The notes below the pieces were generated by a model. It did not search any database. It was not told the DNA's origin and saw only the letters and a program-made list of their open reading frames with translations. This document shows positions 22,523-33,688 of a stretch of DNA of 64,000 nucleotides, piece after piece; within the stretch, counting starts at the first letter, position 1, and each line of letters begins with the position of its first letter. Position numbers and translations under genes: made by a program. The stretch is from the NCBI GenBank assembly GCA_029891345.1, contig CM057000.1:132978163-133042162 (forward strand), in the 5' to 3' direction. The stretch comes from Dryococelus australis (lineage: Eukaryota; Arthropoda; Insecta; Phasmatodea; Phasmatidae).

Positions 22523-22805
22523 GCATTACCTAAACAAGGCTGTGGAAGAAGTGGGCCTTGTGTCTGATTGGCCACTGCGTGTCTGAAAACGTTTCCTTCC
22601 GGCTGGGAAGCATAGACTAAAGATGAGGTAGACCGCTAATTCGTCGTCAGCGCATGTACCCAAGCTCGACCTACCACAAAGGAACACAACTGTCAAAGTT
22701 ACATGGTCAACTGTGATGAACGTGGTTGTTTACGTCTTAATTTTCAAAAGACAAACACTTTTATATTACTAATATAGCTACTGTCACCAATTTGAATTTA
22801 ATCTA
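22523..22805 (-). repeat. Dispersed repeat (30.3-kb family), reverse copy
   Basis: Complement of parts of 31030-31660 without insertions: AAAGATGAGGTAGACCG, GCGCATGTACCCAAGCTCGA, AAAGGAACACAACTGTCAAA and CACCAATTTGAATTTAATC. Serves as an empty site for the type 1 insertion at 31181. Confidence 0.75.
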
Positions 22806-22826
22806 ACTGCATTTCAAATTATTTAG

Positions 22827-23023
22827 AGTGAGTGAGTGAGCGAAGACATTTGGGCGGCTCTTAACAGCGAGGTATTTGAAAATCGATGATGATGATGATT
22901 GAGGTGGGTATGGAGCAGCGCCGAAATGAAAGGACGGGGAAAACGGGAGATTTCCGAGAAAACCCTCCGACCAGCGGCATCGTCCGAACTATTACTTATC
23001 ACGAAAATCCGGAGTGAACCCGT
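22827..23023 (-). mobile_element. tRNA-derived SINE copy 3, head-truncated
   Basis: Tail and body present (GGGCGGCTCTTAACAGCGAG, GGAGCAGCGCCGAAATGAAA, GAGAAAACCCTCCGACCAGC). The tRNA-like head is missing. Contains (GAT)n at about 22885. Confidence 0.85.
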
Positions 23024-23048
23024 AAATTATGGTTCCGTTGGGTGTTTG

Positions 23049-23280
23049 TAGGGGCACCTGTTTTTCGCGAAAAGATTTCAGGACAAGTTGTGCTCCAAAA
23101 ATACTTCACTTTTCTGATTGGATCGTGTAAATTTTACGCATGTTATATGTCCGCCCGCGAATCACGGACGATTTTCTTACGAAGACAAGTGGTCAACAGC
23201 CAAATGTAGACTGCACGTGTGCACATAGGATGTTAAAATATAGCTTCCACGTAAATCTTTGTGCAAAAAACAGGTGAACC
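23049..23280 (+). mobile_element. ACCTGTTTTTCG-ended MITE, copy 2 (internally rearranged)
   Basis: Starts TAGGGGCACCTGTTTTTCGC and ends AAAAAACAGGTGAACCTA. The centre carries CGTGATTCGCGGGCGGACAT-like sequence in the reverse sense. No clear 8-bp duplication. Confidence 0.75.
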
Positions 23281-23288
23281 TAAGTAGT

Positions 23289-23474
23289 GTATACGGGGGC
23301 GTTTCAATACATTAAGCGAGGAGCGATGTCCTGGACAATCTTGCAACGATAACCCCAAACATCAAATCGTGCTTGTCACATCCTGTCGTTAGTACGATTT
23401 TATGTTTGGGGTTATCGTTTCAAGAGTGTCCAGGACATCGTTCTTCACTTAAGTGTTTTTAAACATCCCCGTAC
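23289..23474. mobile_element. 186-bp hairpin element
   Basis: Arms of about 80 bp: GCGATGTCCTGGACAATCTT and CGATAACCCCAAACAT on the left recur inverted on the right, around a loop CTTGTCACATCCTGTCGTTA. Ends GTATACGGGGGCGTTT and its near complement. Starts nine bases after the preceding MITE. Confidence 0.9.
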
Positions 23475-23712
23475 GCTCAACTGCCCTAGGTGTTGGCCAC
23501 TACGGGGTGTCGTTTAACTGTGAGACCACTTTACTGGAAATTGGTAGGTCGAACACTGAGCCTTTATTGTTGGCTAAAAGTTTCCTTGGGTCGTGATTCA
23601 CCAGTTGTCAGCCAACGGCACACGTAAAACGAGCATATCGTGTCTTGGAGTTTTAGTTTGCTCACGCAAAATAACGCGAACTTTATAGGTCCCTATTCAT
23701 ACATATTCTGTG

Positions 23713-24088
23713 GTATAAGAAGTTCACGATTATACAAGAACTTTCGAAAATCAACCTTTCAAAAATATCTCTGACCGTGCCTGCATGTATGTTGACGGGC
23801 AGACTGATTGGCATGCAACAATTTAAGCTGGCAACGTTGGAAGGAAAGTATAGCTCCATTATTTGGTTTTCTGTTTTTTAAATGCTTGTAAATGTGAGAA
23901 TGAGCAAATAGTAAAATATTCACGTTTCTAAAAATTTTACAATTTCACTTGACGCGGTAAAACGAAGTGATCATACACATGCAAAATTTAATTTTACATG
24001 ATTATGTTGGAAGAATACGCAGTGTGCGAGCATAATAGATCATCAGCAGGGCTTTCGAAGTGCTCATTTTGCCGCGAACATCCTATAT
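23713..24088 (-). mobile_element. Type 1 MITE, diverged copy
   Basis: Recognisable by AAATCAACCTTTC, GCAACGTTGGAAGGAAAGTA and the right end GCAGGGCTTTCGAAGTGCTC then GAACATCCTATA. The left TIR is decayed. Confidence 0.75.
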
Positions 24089-24440
24089 TAGTGGCTATTT
24101 CACTTGTGTATACTAGAGCATATTCACGGTATCTTCGCGCCTTCTAACCCAATCAGAGCCAGTGTACACAACTGTGTACATTACGGTCGTGTAGGTAAGT
24201 CTTGGTGTATACTGCACACTCCGAAACTCAATGACCAATAATCTCACCTGTAGGTAAATTATTCTCAAACCTTCTTAATGGTCTAGGCCATGATTCCTTC
24301 ATGTTACCGTAGCCGAACATATAGCCCATAGCTCATTGGCTGTGAAGTATTGTGTCGACTTAAGCACAGTGCGCATCATAATTTTTTTTTTCGCTTACAA
24401 CACCTGAAGCCGTAAATTAAATTGGTCTGAAAAGGATACA

Positions 24441-25222
24441 TTAAACGTTTGAAAAATTACTCCATGTATGACGTGTTTGGTTATCTCCTAAATACGCCAT
24501 GTATTACAAGCATTTTATACTTCCGTCAATATTAAAGTATCTTAACTTTTAATTATGTTTATCTACAAATTATATTTCATTTCTAATTAATGTGAATAAT
24601 AACAGAGAAAATAGGAGTGTTGGTAATACCTAGTATAGGCTGTTCACGGTAAAATAAGCACTTTTGAAAGCCCTGCTTAAGGTCTACTTGTATGCACCTT
24701 GTGTATTCCTCCGCCCTATGTAAAACTAACATTGCCATGGGACTCATCACTTTATTCGTGCGTCGGTCAAGTGAATCTGTAAAATTATAAAAAAATGAAA
24801 TACCTTACAAATCTGCTGATTTTTAAACTTATGTGCATAAAAAAAACGAAAGACATAATTTTTAGGTTATCACAAATGGTTACCTAACACTTTTTATCCA
24901 ACGTTAAGATATGGAACTATTTTCAATCCATCGTTACCAGCTTCTCTGGGCGATTGCCACTCAGTGCGCCCATTAAAATATATGCATGCAGGGGCGGTGA
25001 TTTTGTTCTAAGGTTAATTTCTAAAGTGCACTCTTTATAATGAACAGCCCATACGAAATAGTTCTCTTGCGAAATGCATTTAAACTGAGTGCGCACATAT
25101 ACGGCGCGGTGTTCCTTTGGTGTAATTTTCCAGACATGGTTAAGATTTGCGTGAAGCGGAGGAATACACTGAAAGTAGAACTTCGGCAGGGCTTTTCAGG
25201 AAAGTCGGAAGTAACAACGACT
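24441..25222 (+). mobile_element. Type 2 MITE interrupted by a type 1 element
   Basis: Left part 24441-24635 (ACGTTTGAAAAATTACTCCA to TTGGTAATACCTAGTA) and right part 25052-25222 (GAAATAGTTCTCTTGCGAAA to GGGCTTTTCAGGAAAGTCGG) join into one copy when the insert is ignored. Confidence 0.9.
24636..25051 (+). mobile_element. Type 1 MITE nested in type 2, TA target duplication
   Basis: Left end TAGGCTGTTCACGGTAAAAT, right end complement TGGGCTGTTCATTATAAAGA. Host sequence CTAGTA on the left and TA-CGAAATAG on the right correspond to the uninterrupted CTAGTAAGAAATAG of the copy near 56030, so TA is duplicated. Confidence 0.95.
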
Positions 25223-25589
25223 GGGCATTATTTCCCGATCCGAGCAAGCAATCCAAAACAGTTTGAGAGCAATGTACTATTAAAGTAAGGCCTACTTCCA
25301 CTACAGTTGGGAAGATCTATGATAAAAGTTTGGCAAAGAGAACATTTTTGCCGCTAGATAAGCGCTAGTGTCGGTAAGGTACTAGATGATTGTGATAATC
25401 ATAAACTCAATTACAATGTAATTTCGTATCTAAGTAAAACGTTTCTCTTTTATTTTTCACGTAGCTTAAAATTTTAACTAAAAGTTTCCTTGTGGAACAC
25501 TGCGCAACTAGCGGGGGAAATTTTACTTATGCTAAACCCACCCATAAGAAATGTCGTTTTGTTCGTAACCTTAGTAGAATAAACGTTAG

Positions 25590-25820
25590 TATAGGCTGTT
25601 CGCGTTAAATTGAGTACTTTTCAGATCATAGTTAATCTTTCCTTTCAGTCATTTCTTAACCTTTAACCATCTTTTTAGATAAATGTTGTCATTTAAGTAA
25701 AAAACATATTGTGTATATTCCACCGCATTCGGAAGTTAACGTCTAAGGCTGAAATAAAATATATTAATTGAATATTTTCAAAATGAGAATGCTTCCAAAA
25801 GTACTAACTATACCGTGAAA
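25590..25820 (-). mobile_element. Type 3 MITE, end lost at a SINE junction
   Basis: TATAGGCTGTTCGCGTTAAA at the left and GAGAATGCTTCCAAAAGTAC near the right. The last about 9 bp of the right TIR are missing where SINE copy 4 begins. Confidence 0.85.
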
Positions 25821-26041
25821 GGGGCCATGGTGGCTGAGAGGTTACCCTGCTCGCCTCCCACCAAGGCGAACCGGGTTCAATCCCCGGCCGGATTACTGGA
25901 TTTTCGTAAATGGGAATCGTGCCGGACGGATACCGTTGGTCGGCGGGTTTTCTCGGGGATCTCCCCCCCACCCGGAGCTGCTCCATACTCACTTCTATCA
26001 CCCTCATCTGCTCTCAAGGCCTCGCTGTTAAGAACCTTCCA
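25821..26041 (+). mobile_element. tRNA-derived SINE copy 4
   Basis: GGGGCCATGGTGGCTGAGAG head, GGGTTCAATCCCCGGCCGG B-box region, and a body with GGGAATCGTGCCGGACGGAT and a short deletion after CTCGGGGATCTC. Tail truncated. Confidence 0.9.
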
Positions 26042-26288
26042 GTGAGTGGCGTATATGGGAGAGGGTGCAAGGAGGCGCCAGCCGCTGGAAGTGAGATCAC
26101 GGGCCCAGCTAGGGAGGGCGTCGCCCTGGGTGAGAGATACGGTCGATACAATGCAGCTTATCTCGCCACTCTGCTCACCCAGTCCCCGTCATGACCGAGT
26201 GTGCTGCACCATCTGCGCCAACTTACCCTCTCGACACACCCAACGTGGGTTTACGTTTCAAGACTGAAGAATCAAGAACTACACTTAA

Positions 26289-26577
26289 CCCCTTAACATT
26301 CACATTAATTTTTGAGTTCAGGTGTTGCTAAACAGGGAATTTTTGGTGTCAACAGTACCTTCAAATGTCTTATAAAAATTGACAGTTTGTGTCCTATGAA
26401 AAAGAGTTTCAGTGGATCCATGGCATAACAAGCAACCTATGATCAAATGGTTTTTATTAATAGCATTTTCCAGTGAAATGCGATGTCCATATTGGTGCTA
26501 ATGTCTGTACTTGCACAGTACCGAACATGCAACGTCTCCCACGCGAACAAACATACTCGGGATAATATGTTAAGGGG
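26289..26577. mobile_element. piggyBac-like MITE, 289 bp, TTAA target site
   Basis: TTAA occurs directly at both borders (26285-26288 and 26578-26581). Inverted ends CCCCTTAACATTCACATTAA and CCCCTTAACATATTATCCCG share 11 terminal bases. TTAA duplication with CCC-starting ends is the piggyBac signature. Non-coding. Confidence 0.85.
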
Positions 26578-26781
26578 TTAATGACTCGATAAGCACACGG
26601 AAAATGAACAGTAAGAAGATATGCATTTATTGATTGAATTAGCAAGTATTAAGTCTAGCCAATCAGAGTCGTAGGGGACGAAAGCAACCGAGTAACCAAC
26701 ATAACCTAGAAATATGGACTAGAGTGGAGATTATTTACATATATTTAATTATTTATGGTTACTGCTTGTGTAAACGTTTTG

Positions 26782-26805
26782 AAAAAAAAAAAAAAAAAAA
26801 AAAAA
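26782..26805 (+). repeat. Poly(A) tract
   Basis: About 24 A residues, perhaps the tail of an old retroposon; no body recognised upstream. Confidence 0.8.
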
Positions 26806-27287
26806 CTCGTGATATATTATGGAAGGGTTGCCGATGCCGAGAGTGGGCATTTACTTCAATACTTCTGAAAATGATAAATAAATAGAATTCAATAACATCT
26901 TCCAAGAAAGAAAACATGACCATGAATAGTTCTTTAAATAAAGATTAAAATAATTACTTTCGTACTATTTTGCAAAATGTCATAACCTAAATACAAGATG
27001 TAAATACAGTTTCCCAAAAAAGGAAAAAAAACCACTGGATTGTGATTGGCTAATTCGTCTTTACTTGTACTTAAGATATAAAATATAACGATATCTTAAG
27101 CCACGTCAAATCGCCACGGCCCGTCAATACCCGCGCACGACAGTCGTAAACTAATACCCTTGAATACGTACATTGAATCATACGTTAAGCACACGGCGCA
27201 CTTATTCTGTCAAGTCAATCGCAAACCCACCTTCACGGGAGGAGATGCAACAAGCACACACATAATAAGAACATACAGCTGAAATAG

Positions 27288-27480
27288 CCGCCTGCCGGGT
27301 TCGATCCCCGGCCGAGTCCTTCCCGGATTTCCGAAAGTAAGAACCGCGCCGGACGATGCGGGTTTTCTCGGGGATCTCCCGTTTCCCCCCCTGCCCTTTC
27401 ATTCCGGCGCTGCTCCATCTCACCTCGTTTCACACTCATCGGTTCTCAAGGAACTCGGTAAGTGCCGCCCTAGTTTCTCA
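27288..27480 (+). mobile_element. tRNA-derived SINE copy 5, 5'-truncated
   Basis: Starts within the head at GCCTGCCGGGTTCGATCCCC and continues through CGGGTTTTCTCGGGGATCTC and GCGCTGCTCCATCTCACCTC. Confidence 0.9.
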
Positions 27481-27524
27481 ACTCAACAACTCCAACCGCA
27501 CACGCCTCAAAAAATGTCGTCACT

Positions 27525-27745
27525 ATAGGCTATTCACTGTAACGTGAGCACTTTTGAAAGCCCTCTCATTTTGAATGATAGTCAATAAATATATTTTATT
27601 TTAGCCTCAGACGTTAACTTCCGAGTGTGGCGGATATACATGATGTGTTTATTACTTACGTGATAATATTTATTTTAAAAGGTCGTTCAAGGATAAAAAT
27701 CACCTGAAAGGACCTCAAAGGTGCTCACTTTACCGTGGACAGTGA
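27525..27745 (+). mobile_element. Type 3 MITE, full copy
   Basis: Left TATAGGCTATTCACTGTAAC, internal TGATAGTCAATAAATATATT, right GGTGCTCACTTTACCGTGGA. Confidence 0.9.
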
Positions 27746-28043
27746 ATAGCTAATAACAAGTTGGAACGTCGTTCGCCAATCAGCTCCTCATAACTTATTT
27801 GTACGTGAACATGTAACGTCAAATTCAAAATTTACTCTAGATAAAAAAAATTATACTCTGTTCACCTATTTGCGGATTTTTTTACCGGAAAACTTTCCCG
27901 AAAAAGCATTGCAAATTTCGAGCAACGTTCTCCTGTCAGAATTTTTTCATTAGCTTACATCACACACTGCATACCGTCCTATCAGTCGGCAGGTCTCACG
28001 CCACGATAGAGGAATAACCCAACAACAAACCCGCCTTAAAGGA

Positions 28044-28471
28044 CCTATAATCACTTCCATGGTTACTGAACCCTTTATCCTGGAAGTTCCACTTCCAGGA
28101 TATTCATCCGCCTCATTCAAACTAAGCTTAACTAAGCCTACAAAATTACACCAAAGAACAACGCACCGAGTTCGTACACACTCAGTTGTAATGATACTAT
28201 GGATGAGAATTATTTCTCCCTAGGCATTACCAACGCACATGTTTTCTCACTGTTTTTATTCATATTTATTATAAACGAGATATTATAATTTATAAATAAA
28301 ATACAGGTAAAACTTCAATTTAACGGAAAAATTTGATACGCTGATGTTTGCAGATGTGTAAAATGCTTGTGATACGTGACATATTTAGTAAATAACTATA
28401 CACGTCCTACAAGAGATAATTTTTCAAAGGTTTGATTCAAAAAGTGTGAAGAAACCGAGAATAGAATATAG
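28044..28471 (-). mobile_element. Type 2 MITE, copy 4
   Basis: CTATAATCACTTCCATGGTT left end, AACTAAGCTTAACTAAGCCT and GCATTACCAACGCACATGTT inside, AGAATAGAATATAG at the right. Confidence 0.85.
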
Positions 28472-28493
28472 TAGTTCTGCCTATTTTAATTAT

Positions 28494-28511
28494 TAAAAAA
28501 AAAAAAAAAAA
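28494..28511 (+). repeat. Poly(A) tract
   Basis: About 18 A residues in AT-rich DNA after the type 2 copy. Confidence 0.7.
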
Positions 28512-28896
28512 ACTATGGAAATGTTTCAATGTAAATGTTTTTTCAAGACAGAAATGAAAGACTATATTTTGTTGCACTACATAAATTTGATTACTGAAAC
28601 ATAAACGTGGTCGTTGAAAGTTTCAAAATAAGCAAAAATCTCTGTAACCAGCACTCTGCTTACGATATTATTTCTTGTGTAGAACTTTTTTTTAAAACTA
28701 GAGAGACAATGCTGTAACTTTTCTCAATAGGTTGCTGTATTAAAACTCTAATAGCCGCCGATTAAAATTCTGAGAAACACAACACACGCAAATGTTGTTT
28801 ATGTTATTTTCCTTCGCAATGTTTCCTTATGGCCGGATGTGACCTTGAGAAGTTGAACACGGTTTACTAGGCGTTTATCTTAAGGAACCATTCGTA

Positions 28897-29300
28897 AAGG
28901 CTGTTCACGATAAAGTGAGCACTTTTGAAATCAACGTTAGAAAAAGGTTACTGCCCCTACCTGCATATATTTAAACAGGCGCACTGAGTGACATTAGCCC
29001 AGTAAAGTTGGTAACGATGGATGGAAAGCAGTTCCATGTCGTAAACTCTAATTAAAAGTGTTAGGTAAACATTTGTAAAACGATAAATTATTACTTTCAC
29101 TTTGTAATTTTTTAATGCATCTAGGTGTAAGAAATAGCAGATTTGTTTCTAATGATTTCGCAGTCTCACGTTACTGACGTATCAATAAAGAGATGAGGCC
29201 CATAGAAATGCTAATTTTGCATAAGGCGGAAGAATACACAGCAAGCATAGGTCTCAAGCAGGGCTTTCAAAAGTGCTCAGTTTACCGTGAACAGCCTATA
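28897..29300 (-). mobile_element. Type 1 MITE, copy
   Basis: AAAGGCTGTTCACGATAAAG left end, AGTAAAGTTGGTAACGATGG inside, CAGTTTACCGTGAACAGCCT right end. Confidence 0.95.
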
Positions 29301-29685
29301 GCCACACATATTAGTTTCGAAACACTTACGGCTCGAGACTAACCAGGAATATGAATTCCCACGCGGGATCTATAACTTCAGACGCACTAGAGACAGCGCA
29401 AGGATCACCATCTTGACTATTTCCTCTTACCGGAGGAATGCACGTACTTGACGAAGCCGGTCCTCGAGATTGTGTAGTCCGAGCAGGCCGGTTGGGGCGG
29501 TGAAATAAGTTCACAGTCGTCATGTCGGTAGCAGGTTCTGGACGGGGGAAATAACTCCAGTGATACGCAAATGAACCTGGAAAGCAGATCAAATTATATA
29601 CGCGAGATTTCTTCCAGGTGCTTGTCTCGCGACTACAGGAAATTAATACGAATTTCGCAGCCTCGGCTAAATTGCAGTTCATAAT
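29301..29685. other. Unassigned sequence with a 150-codon minus-strand frame
   Basis: An open frame runs from 29778 to 29326 on the minus strand, but its start lies inside a dispersed repeat and the rest shows no known domain. Probably chance. Confidence 0.3.
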
Positions 29686-29935
29686 TGTTATACACCCTAA
29701 GAAATTGTTCGGAAATTCACCATACCAGTGTATACGCTTAGTGATAAAGCACGAGTAGAAATTGTTTCCCCTATACATTCATTGTAGCACTCATACATTT
29801 GCTCAGGAAACATTCTAATGCCTAGGAGAATTTCCCAACTTTGTATTGTAGCGGCGCTAAACATTCCTATGTCTGCAGCTTGATGTGCGAGGTTAAAAAA
29901 GTCCATTACAGTTTATGAAGTTTATCAGAAATTTT
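29686..29935 (+). repeat. Dispersed repeat, copy b (with 10422-10672)
   Basis: Same blocks in the same order as the 10.4-kb copy, for example TGCTCAGGAAAC and CCCCTATACATTCATT. Confidence 0.7.
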
Positions 29936-29943
29936 TTTACAGT

Positions 29944-30313
29944 GTAGTCTATCCGCGGTTTATTCATACTTAAACCTTTGAAAAAAAATATTTATGCCGT
30001 GATGATTCGTTGCTTTTTAAATATGTCATTTATCACAAACATTTTTGCTAACATGAAAGTAACTTATTTTTTGTTAAAATGAACTTTTACTTATACTTTG
30101 ACTATAAATGACAATATTTCATTTATATAATTAATACGAATAACGACAGAGATAAAATAGATGTGTTGGTAACGCCTAGTAGTAAATAGGTAAGTTATTA
30201 TGCAAAATGTTACCACACCGAACGCATAACGCATGAGCTTTGTTTGTATGAGGCGGAGAAATATCTTGGAAGTAGGCCTTCAGAAAAGTTGGAAGTAACT
30301 GTGAATGGACTAT
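29944..30313 (+). mobile_element. Type 2 MITE, copy 5
   Basis: TAGTCTATCCGCGGTTTATT left end, GGTAACGCCTAGTAGTAAAT inside, AAGTTGGAAGTAACTGTGAA right end. Confidence 0.9.
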
Positions 30314-30605
30314 AGATGGCTCTCCGAAGCTATCTTTTCAAAATCCCATGGAAATTTCGTAAAAGGCTACGCGCAGGCTTGTCGTGGGAATGCAATCGCA
30401 CATAAAGTCTTAGTAATGCGTGGGTTTCAAAATAATAATTGTTTCTTTTTATTTTTCTCGAATGGCTGCGCACAGCTTGTCCCCGTGTCACGACATTGAA
30501 CTGCTTTTCTGCCATCACGTCTAGTAAAAACAGCGTCGATTGAATTTGAGGTTAGAACGGTGTTTAGGAAACAAGTGCTTTGAGATGTTTGTATATTTCC
30601 TCTTA

Positions 30606-31031
30606 AAGTCTGTTCACGATCAAGTGAGCACTTTTGAAATCAACCTTAGAAAAAAATCATCGCTCCTACCTGCATATATTTTAACGGGTGCACTGAGTGA
30701 CATGCACACAGTGAAGTTGGTAACAATGGATGGGAATTAGTTCCACATCTTAACTTAGAAAAAACCGTGCTAGATAACCATTTGTGATAACTTCAATTAT
30801 TTATTTTGCTTTCTGTTTATTTTTTATTCCATCGAAGTGTAGGATTTAGCAGGTTTATTAGATATTTACTTTTAAAATAATTTCACATTTTTACTTGAAC
30901 GACACATTAATAAAGTGATGAGGCCCACGACAATGTTAGTCTTACATAAGGGGGAATAATATACAACGTGCATACAAGTACATCTTAAGCAGGGCTATCT
31001 AAAAATAACTCATTTTAACGCGAATAGCTAA
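30606..31031 (-). mobile_element. Type 1 MITE nested in dispersed repeat, TA duplication
   Basis: AAGTCTGTTCACGATCAAGT left end, right end ACTCATTTTAACGCGAATAG. Host CCTCTTA on the left and TACCAATTTG on the right; the empty copy at 47317 reads CCTCTAACCAATTTG. Confidence 0.92.
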
Positions 31032-31180
31032 TACCAATTTGTAATGCAAGTTGATTAACTCAAAACTGGTGAAAGTATTTCATTCACGTAAAATTACTTT
31101 TTTTTTGAAAACGAATAACTAAACAAACTCATTTATCACTTCTAACCACGTGACTTTGACAGTTGTGTTCCTTTGAGGTA

Positions 31181-31602
31181 TATCCTGATCACGGTAAAAT
31201 GCGCACTTTTGAAAGCCCTGCTTAAGATCTACTTCTACGCACGTTGTGTATTCTTCCGCCCTATGTAAGATTAACATTATCGTGGGCCTCATCACTTTAT
31301 TCAAACGTTGGTGACGTGAAACTATGAAATTATTAGAAAAGTAATTATTTAACAAATCTGCTAATTTTTACACCTCGGTGCATTAAGAAAACAGTAAGCG
31401 AAAGAAATATTATAAGTTATCACAAATGGTAACCTAACACTTTTTCTTTGACGTTAAGATATGGAACTACTGTCAAACCATCGTTGCCAACTTTACTGAG
31501 TGAATGTCATTCAGTGCGCCTGTTAGAATATTTGCAGGCAGGGGGCAGTGACTTTTGTCTAAGGTTCATTTAAAAAGTGCTCACTTTATCGTGAACAGCC
31601 TG
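31181..31602 (+). mobile_element. Type 1 MITE nested in the same repeat, TA duplication
   Basis: TATCCTGATCACGGTAAAAT left end, CACTTTATCGTGAACAGCCT right end. Host CTTTGAGGTA and TACGTCAATG; the empty reverse copy near 22675 reads CTTTGTGGTAGGTCGAG. Confidence 0.92.
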
Positions 31603-31788
31603 TACGTCAATGTTGGGTACATGCGCAGAAGACGTGTAATCGGTCTACCTCATCTTTAGTCTACGGTCGGGACGAGTGAGAAATGTCTCGGAGTAACATG
31701 TTATTATGGAACCTGTTACTTATTTGAACTGGAATGATGGAACTCGTTACTGTTTGGCCCATCTCTACTGCGGAGTCCGCATAAAGTG

Positions 31789-32490
31789 CACACTGAGAGA
31801 AAATCGAACAAAATATTTGTTTGTATAGGGCCAAATATATATTTAGTTGCCATATTGTTGACCAAACAAAATTTAAAAAGGAAATAAAATTACTTTTGTT
31901 CGTCTAGCAAAATACATGTTTGAATAAACAAGACCTCTGTGTCGGGCCAAAAAAAATAAGACTGTTAACTAAACATTCGGTTGATTCAACTGTATTTATT
32001 TGTTTGGCCACTCATTTGACTGCCTTCGTTCGAAAATACAGCTCGAGTGTTTGTTTGTATTTTTTGTGACAATTAGGATAACAACCGTTTTTATTAGTTC
32101 ATCTATTGATGCTTAACAATCGTATAAACACATTAATAAAAAAATGCAGCCAGAAATTTACAAGTAAAGTTGAAAAACTTGAAATATTTGCTTGCACACG
32201 TTGCCCAATATTTGCAGTATATCTATATAAAAGCTTTCTGGTGTCATCAGTTGTCACATTAGCTGAGATTACTAAGGCTTAGCGCTCGGACGCAGGTGAT
32301 CAAGGTTCGAAGATAGGTCGAACTTGTAAAGTTATTTTTTTTATATCAGTGCAAACAGTGCGTGTAGCCAAGCAAACCTTTAGTTGCACCAACCAAATCT
32401 TACAATTTGGGGCAACCAAATGAGAACAACCGAATAATTCGGTTTCAGCACCAAAATCTTGTTCGACTCGAAAAACCTTTTTCTCAGTTC
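31789..32490. mobile_element. CACTGAGAAAA-ended element, about 700 bp
   Basis: Left CACACTGAGAGAAAATCGAA, complement of the right end GAACTGAGAAAAAGG. Internal ACCAAACAAAAT and CCAAACAAATG motifs recur on both strands. A B-box-like GGTTCGAAGAT lies near 32302. No coding capacity. Confidence 0.65.
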
Positions 32491-32639
32491 AACCGCTATG
32501 GATCAATTTCGTAAAGCGCACTTCATGATAAAACACAAAAGTTTTCGCCTAAAAAAGAAAATACTCGCGTTCTTCGCTTGCTCGAGTTCCTGTCTTTCCG
32601 CACGGACCTGAACTATACCTTCACGTCAATCAGGATCGG

Positions 32640-33240
32640 CACTGAAACATGTCGGACGCCGTTCAACCGAGTCCATAAATCCTGCCGGACTGCGATGCCC
32701 CGACAATATCAACTCAACTCACCGCACGCGGAGGGGAAGCGAGCGACGTGGTGGTGTAGGAGGGGAAGGGGCAGGCATTTTTTATTTAATTGATCGTCCG
32801 CCAGGCAGCGCTGCAGATGGCGCACCGCCGCGTCCGATCCCTGGACGGCTACTGAAAGGTAAATAAAAAAAATAATATATATATATATATATATGAACCC
32901 GGGGCAGCCGGCTTTTGAAGAGTAGCCAGGGATATGTACAAGAAGGGGAGGGGCTCGATAGACAGGTGTGACGGTTTATCATCCTTGTAATAAATCCACG
33001 CCCTTATCCGCGGCAAGGAGCGCCCTCGCCCGATGGTATATACTCGCGCCTCGCCGCCGACGAAGCGTGACGATTTACAGGTCGCCAGCACAGCTCTGTT
33101 CGCACTTATTTTTCCCCAACACAGTTTTTTTTTTTATCAACTCTCGAGTTCACGAGGATAAATACGACACTATGGCAGGCTCTTAACTGAAACAATGGTG
33201 AAGCGAGTGCGATGTCAGTCCAGGTCGTGGCGACCGGCTC
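32640..33240. other. GC-rich segment, possible CpG-rich regulatory DNA
   Basis: GC-rich DNA interrupted by a (TA)n tract at 32874-32893. A TATATAC near 33038 and purine-rich flanks are visible, but no transcript can be assigned. Confidence 0.35.
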
Positions 33241-33259
33241 GTATGGCGGTATCGCTGTT

Positions 33260-33662
33260 CAAGGCTGTTCACAATAAAGTGAACACTTTAGGAATGAACC
33301 TTAGAAAAACGTCATTGTCTCTGCATACATATACTTTTTTTAATGGACGCACTGAGTGTCATTCTCCCAGTAAAGTTGGTAACGTCGAACAAAAAGTGGT
33401 AGTTAACCATTTGTGATAACTTAAAATTATTTTTCTCACTTTCTGTTTTTTTAATGCATCGAAATGTAAAAATAAGCAGATTTGTAGAATATTCACTTTT
33501 ATAATAATTTCACAGTTTCACTTGACCGACACATGAATAAAGTGATGAGACCCATAGCAATGTTAAGTTTATATAAGGCGAAGGGATACACAACGACCAT
33601 GTATACAAGTATATTTTAAGCAGGGCTTTCAAAAGTGCTAATTTTACCGTGAACGACCTATA
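33260..33662 (-). mobile_element. Type 1 MITE, copy
   Basis: AAGGCTGTTCACAATAAAGT left end, GCAGGGCTTTCAAAAGTGCT and CCGTGAACGACCTATA at the right. Confidence 0.92.
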
Positions 33663-33663
33663 C

Positions 33664-33681
33664 TGTATATATATATATATA
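33664..33681. repeat. Short (AT)n between two type 1 copies
   Basis: About nine AT units separating oppositely oriented elements, at a TA-rich target. Confidence 0.8.
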
Positions 33682-33688
33682 TCGACAT

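Larger units (their letters stand above)
30314..31660 (+). repeat. Dispersed repeat carrying two type 1 insertions
   Basis: Matches 47150-47470 and the complement of 22523-22805: GAACTGCTTTTCTGCC, CCAATTTGTAATGCA, GTGACTTTGACAGTTGTG, GGGTACATGCGCAGAAGACG and CGGTCTACCTCAT. The original unit is about 500 bp; about 850 bp are insertions. Confidence 0.8.

Noticed and set aside
29326-29778. 150-codon minus-strand frame as a gene
   Set aside because: Its 5' part is a dispersed repeat shared with 10.4 kb, where the frame is not conserved, and no domain is visible.
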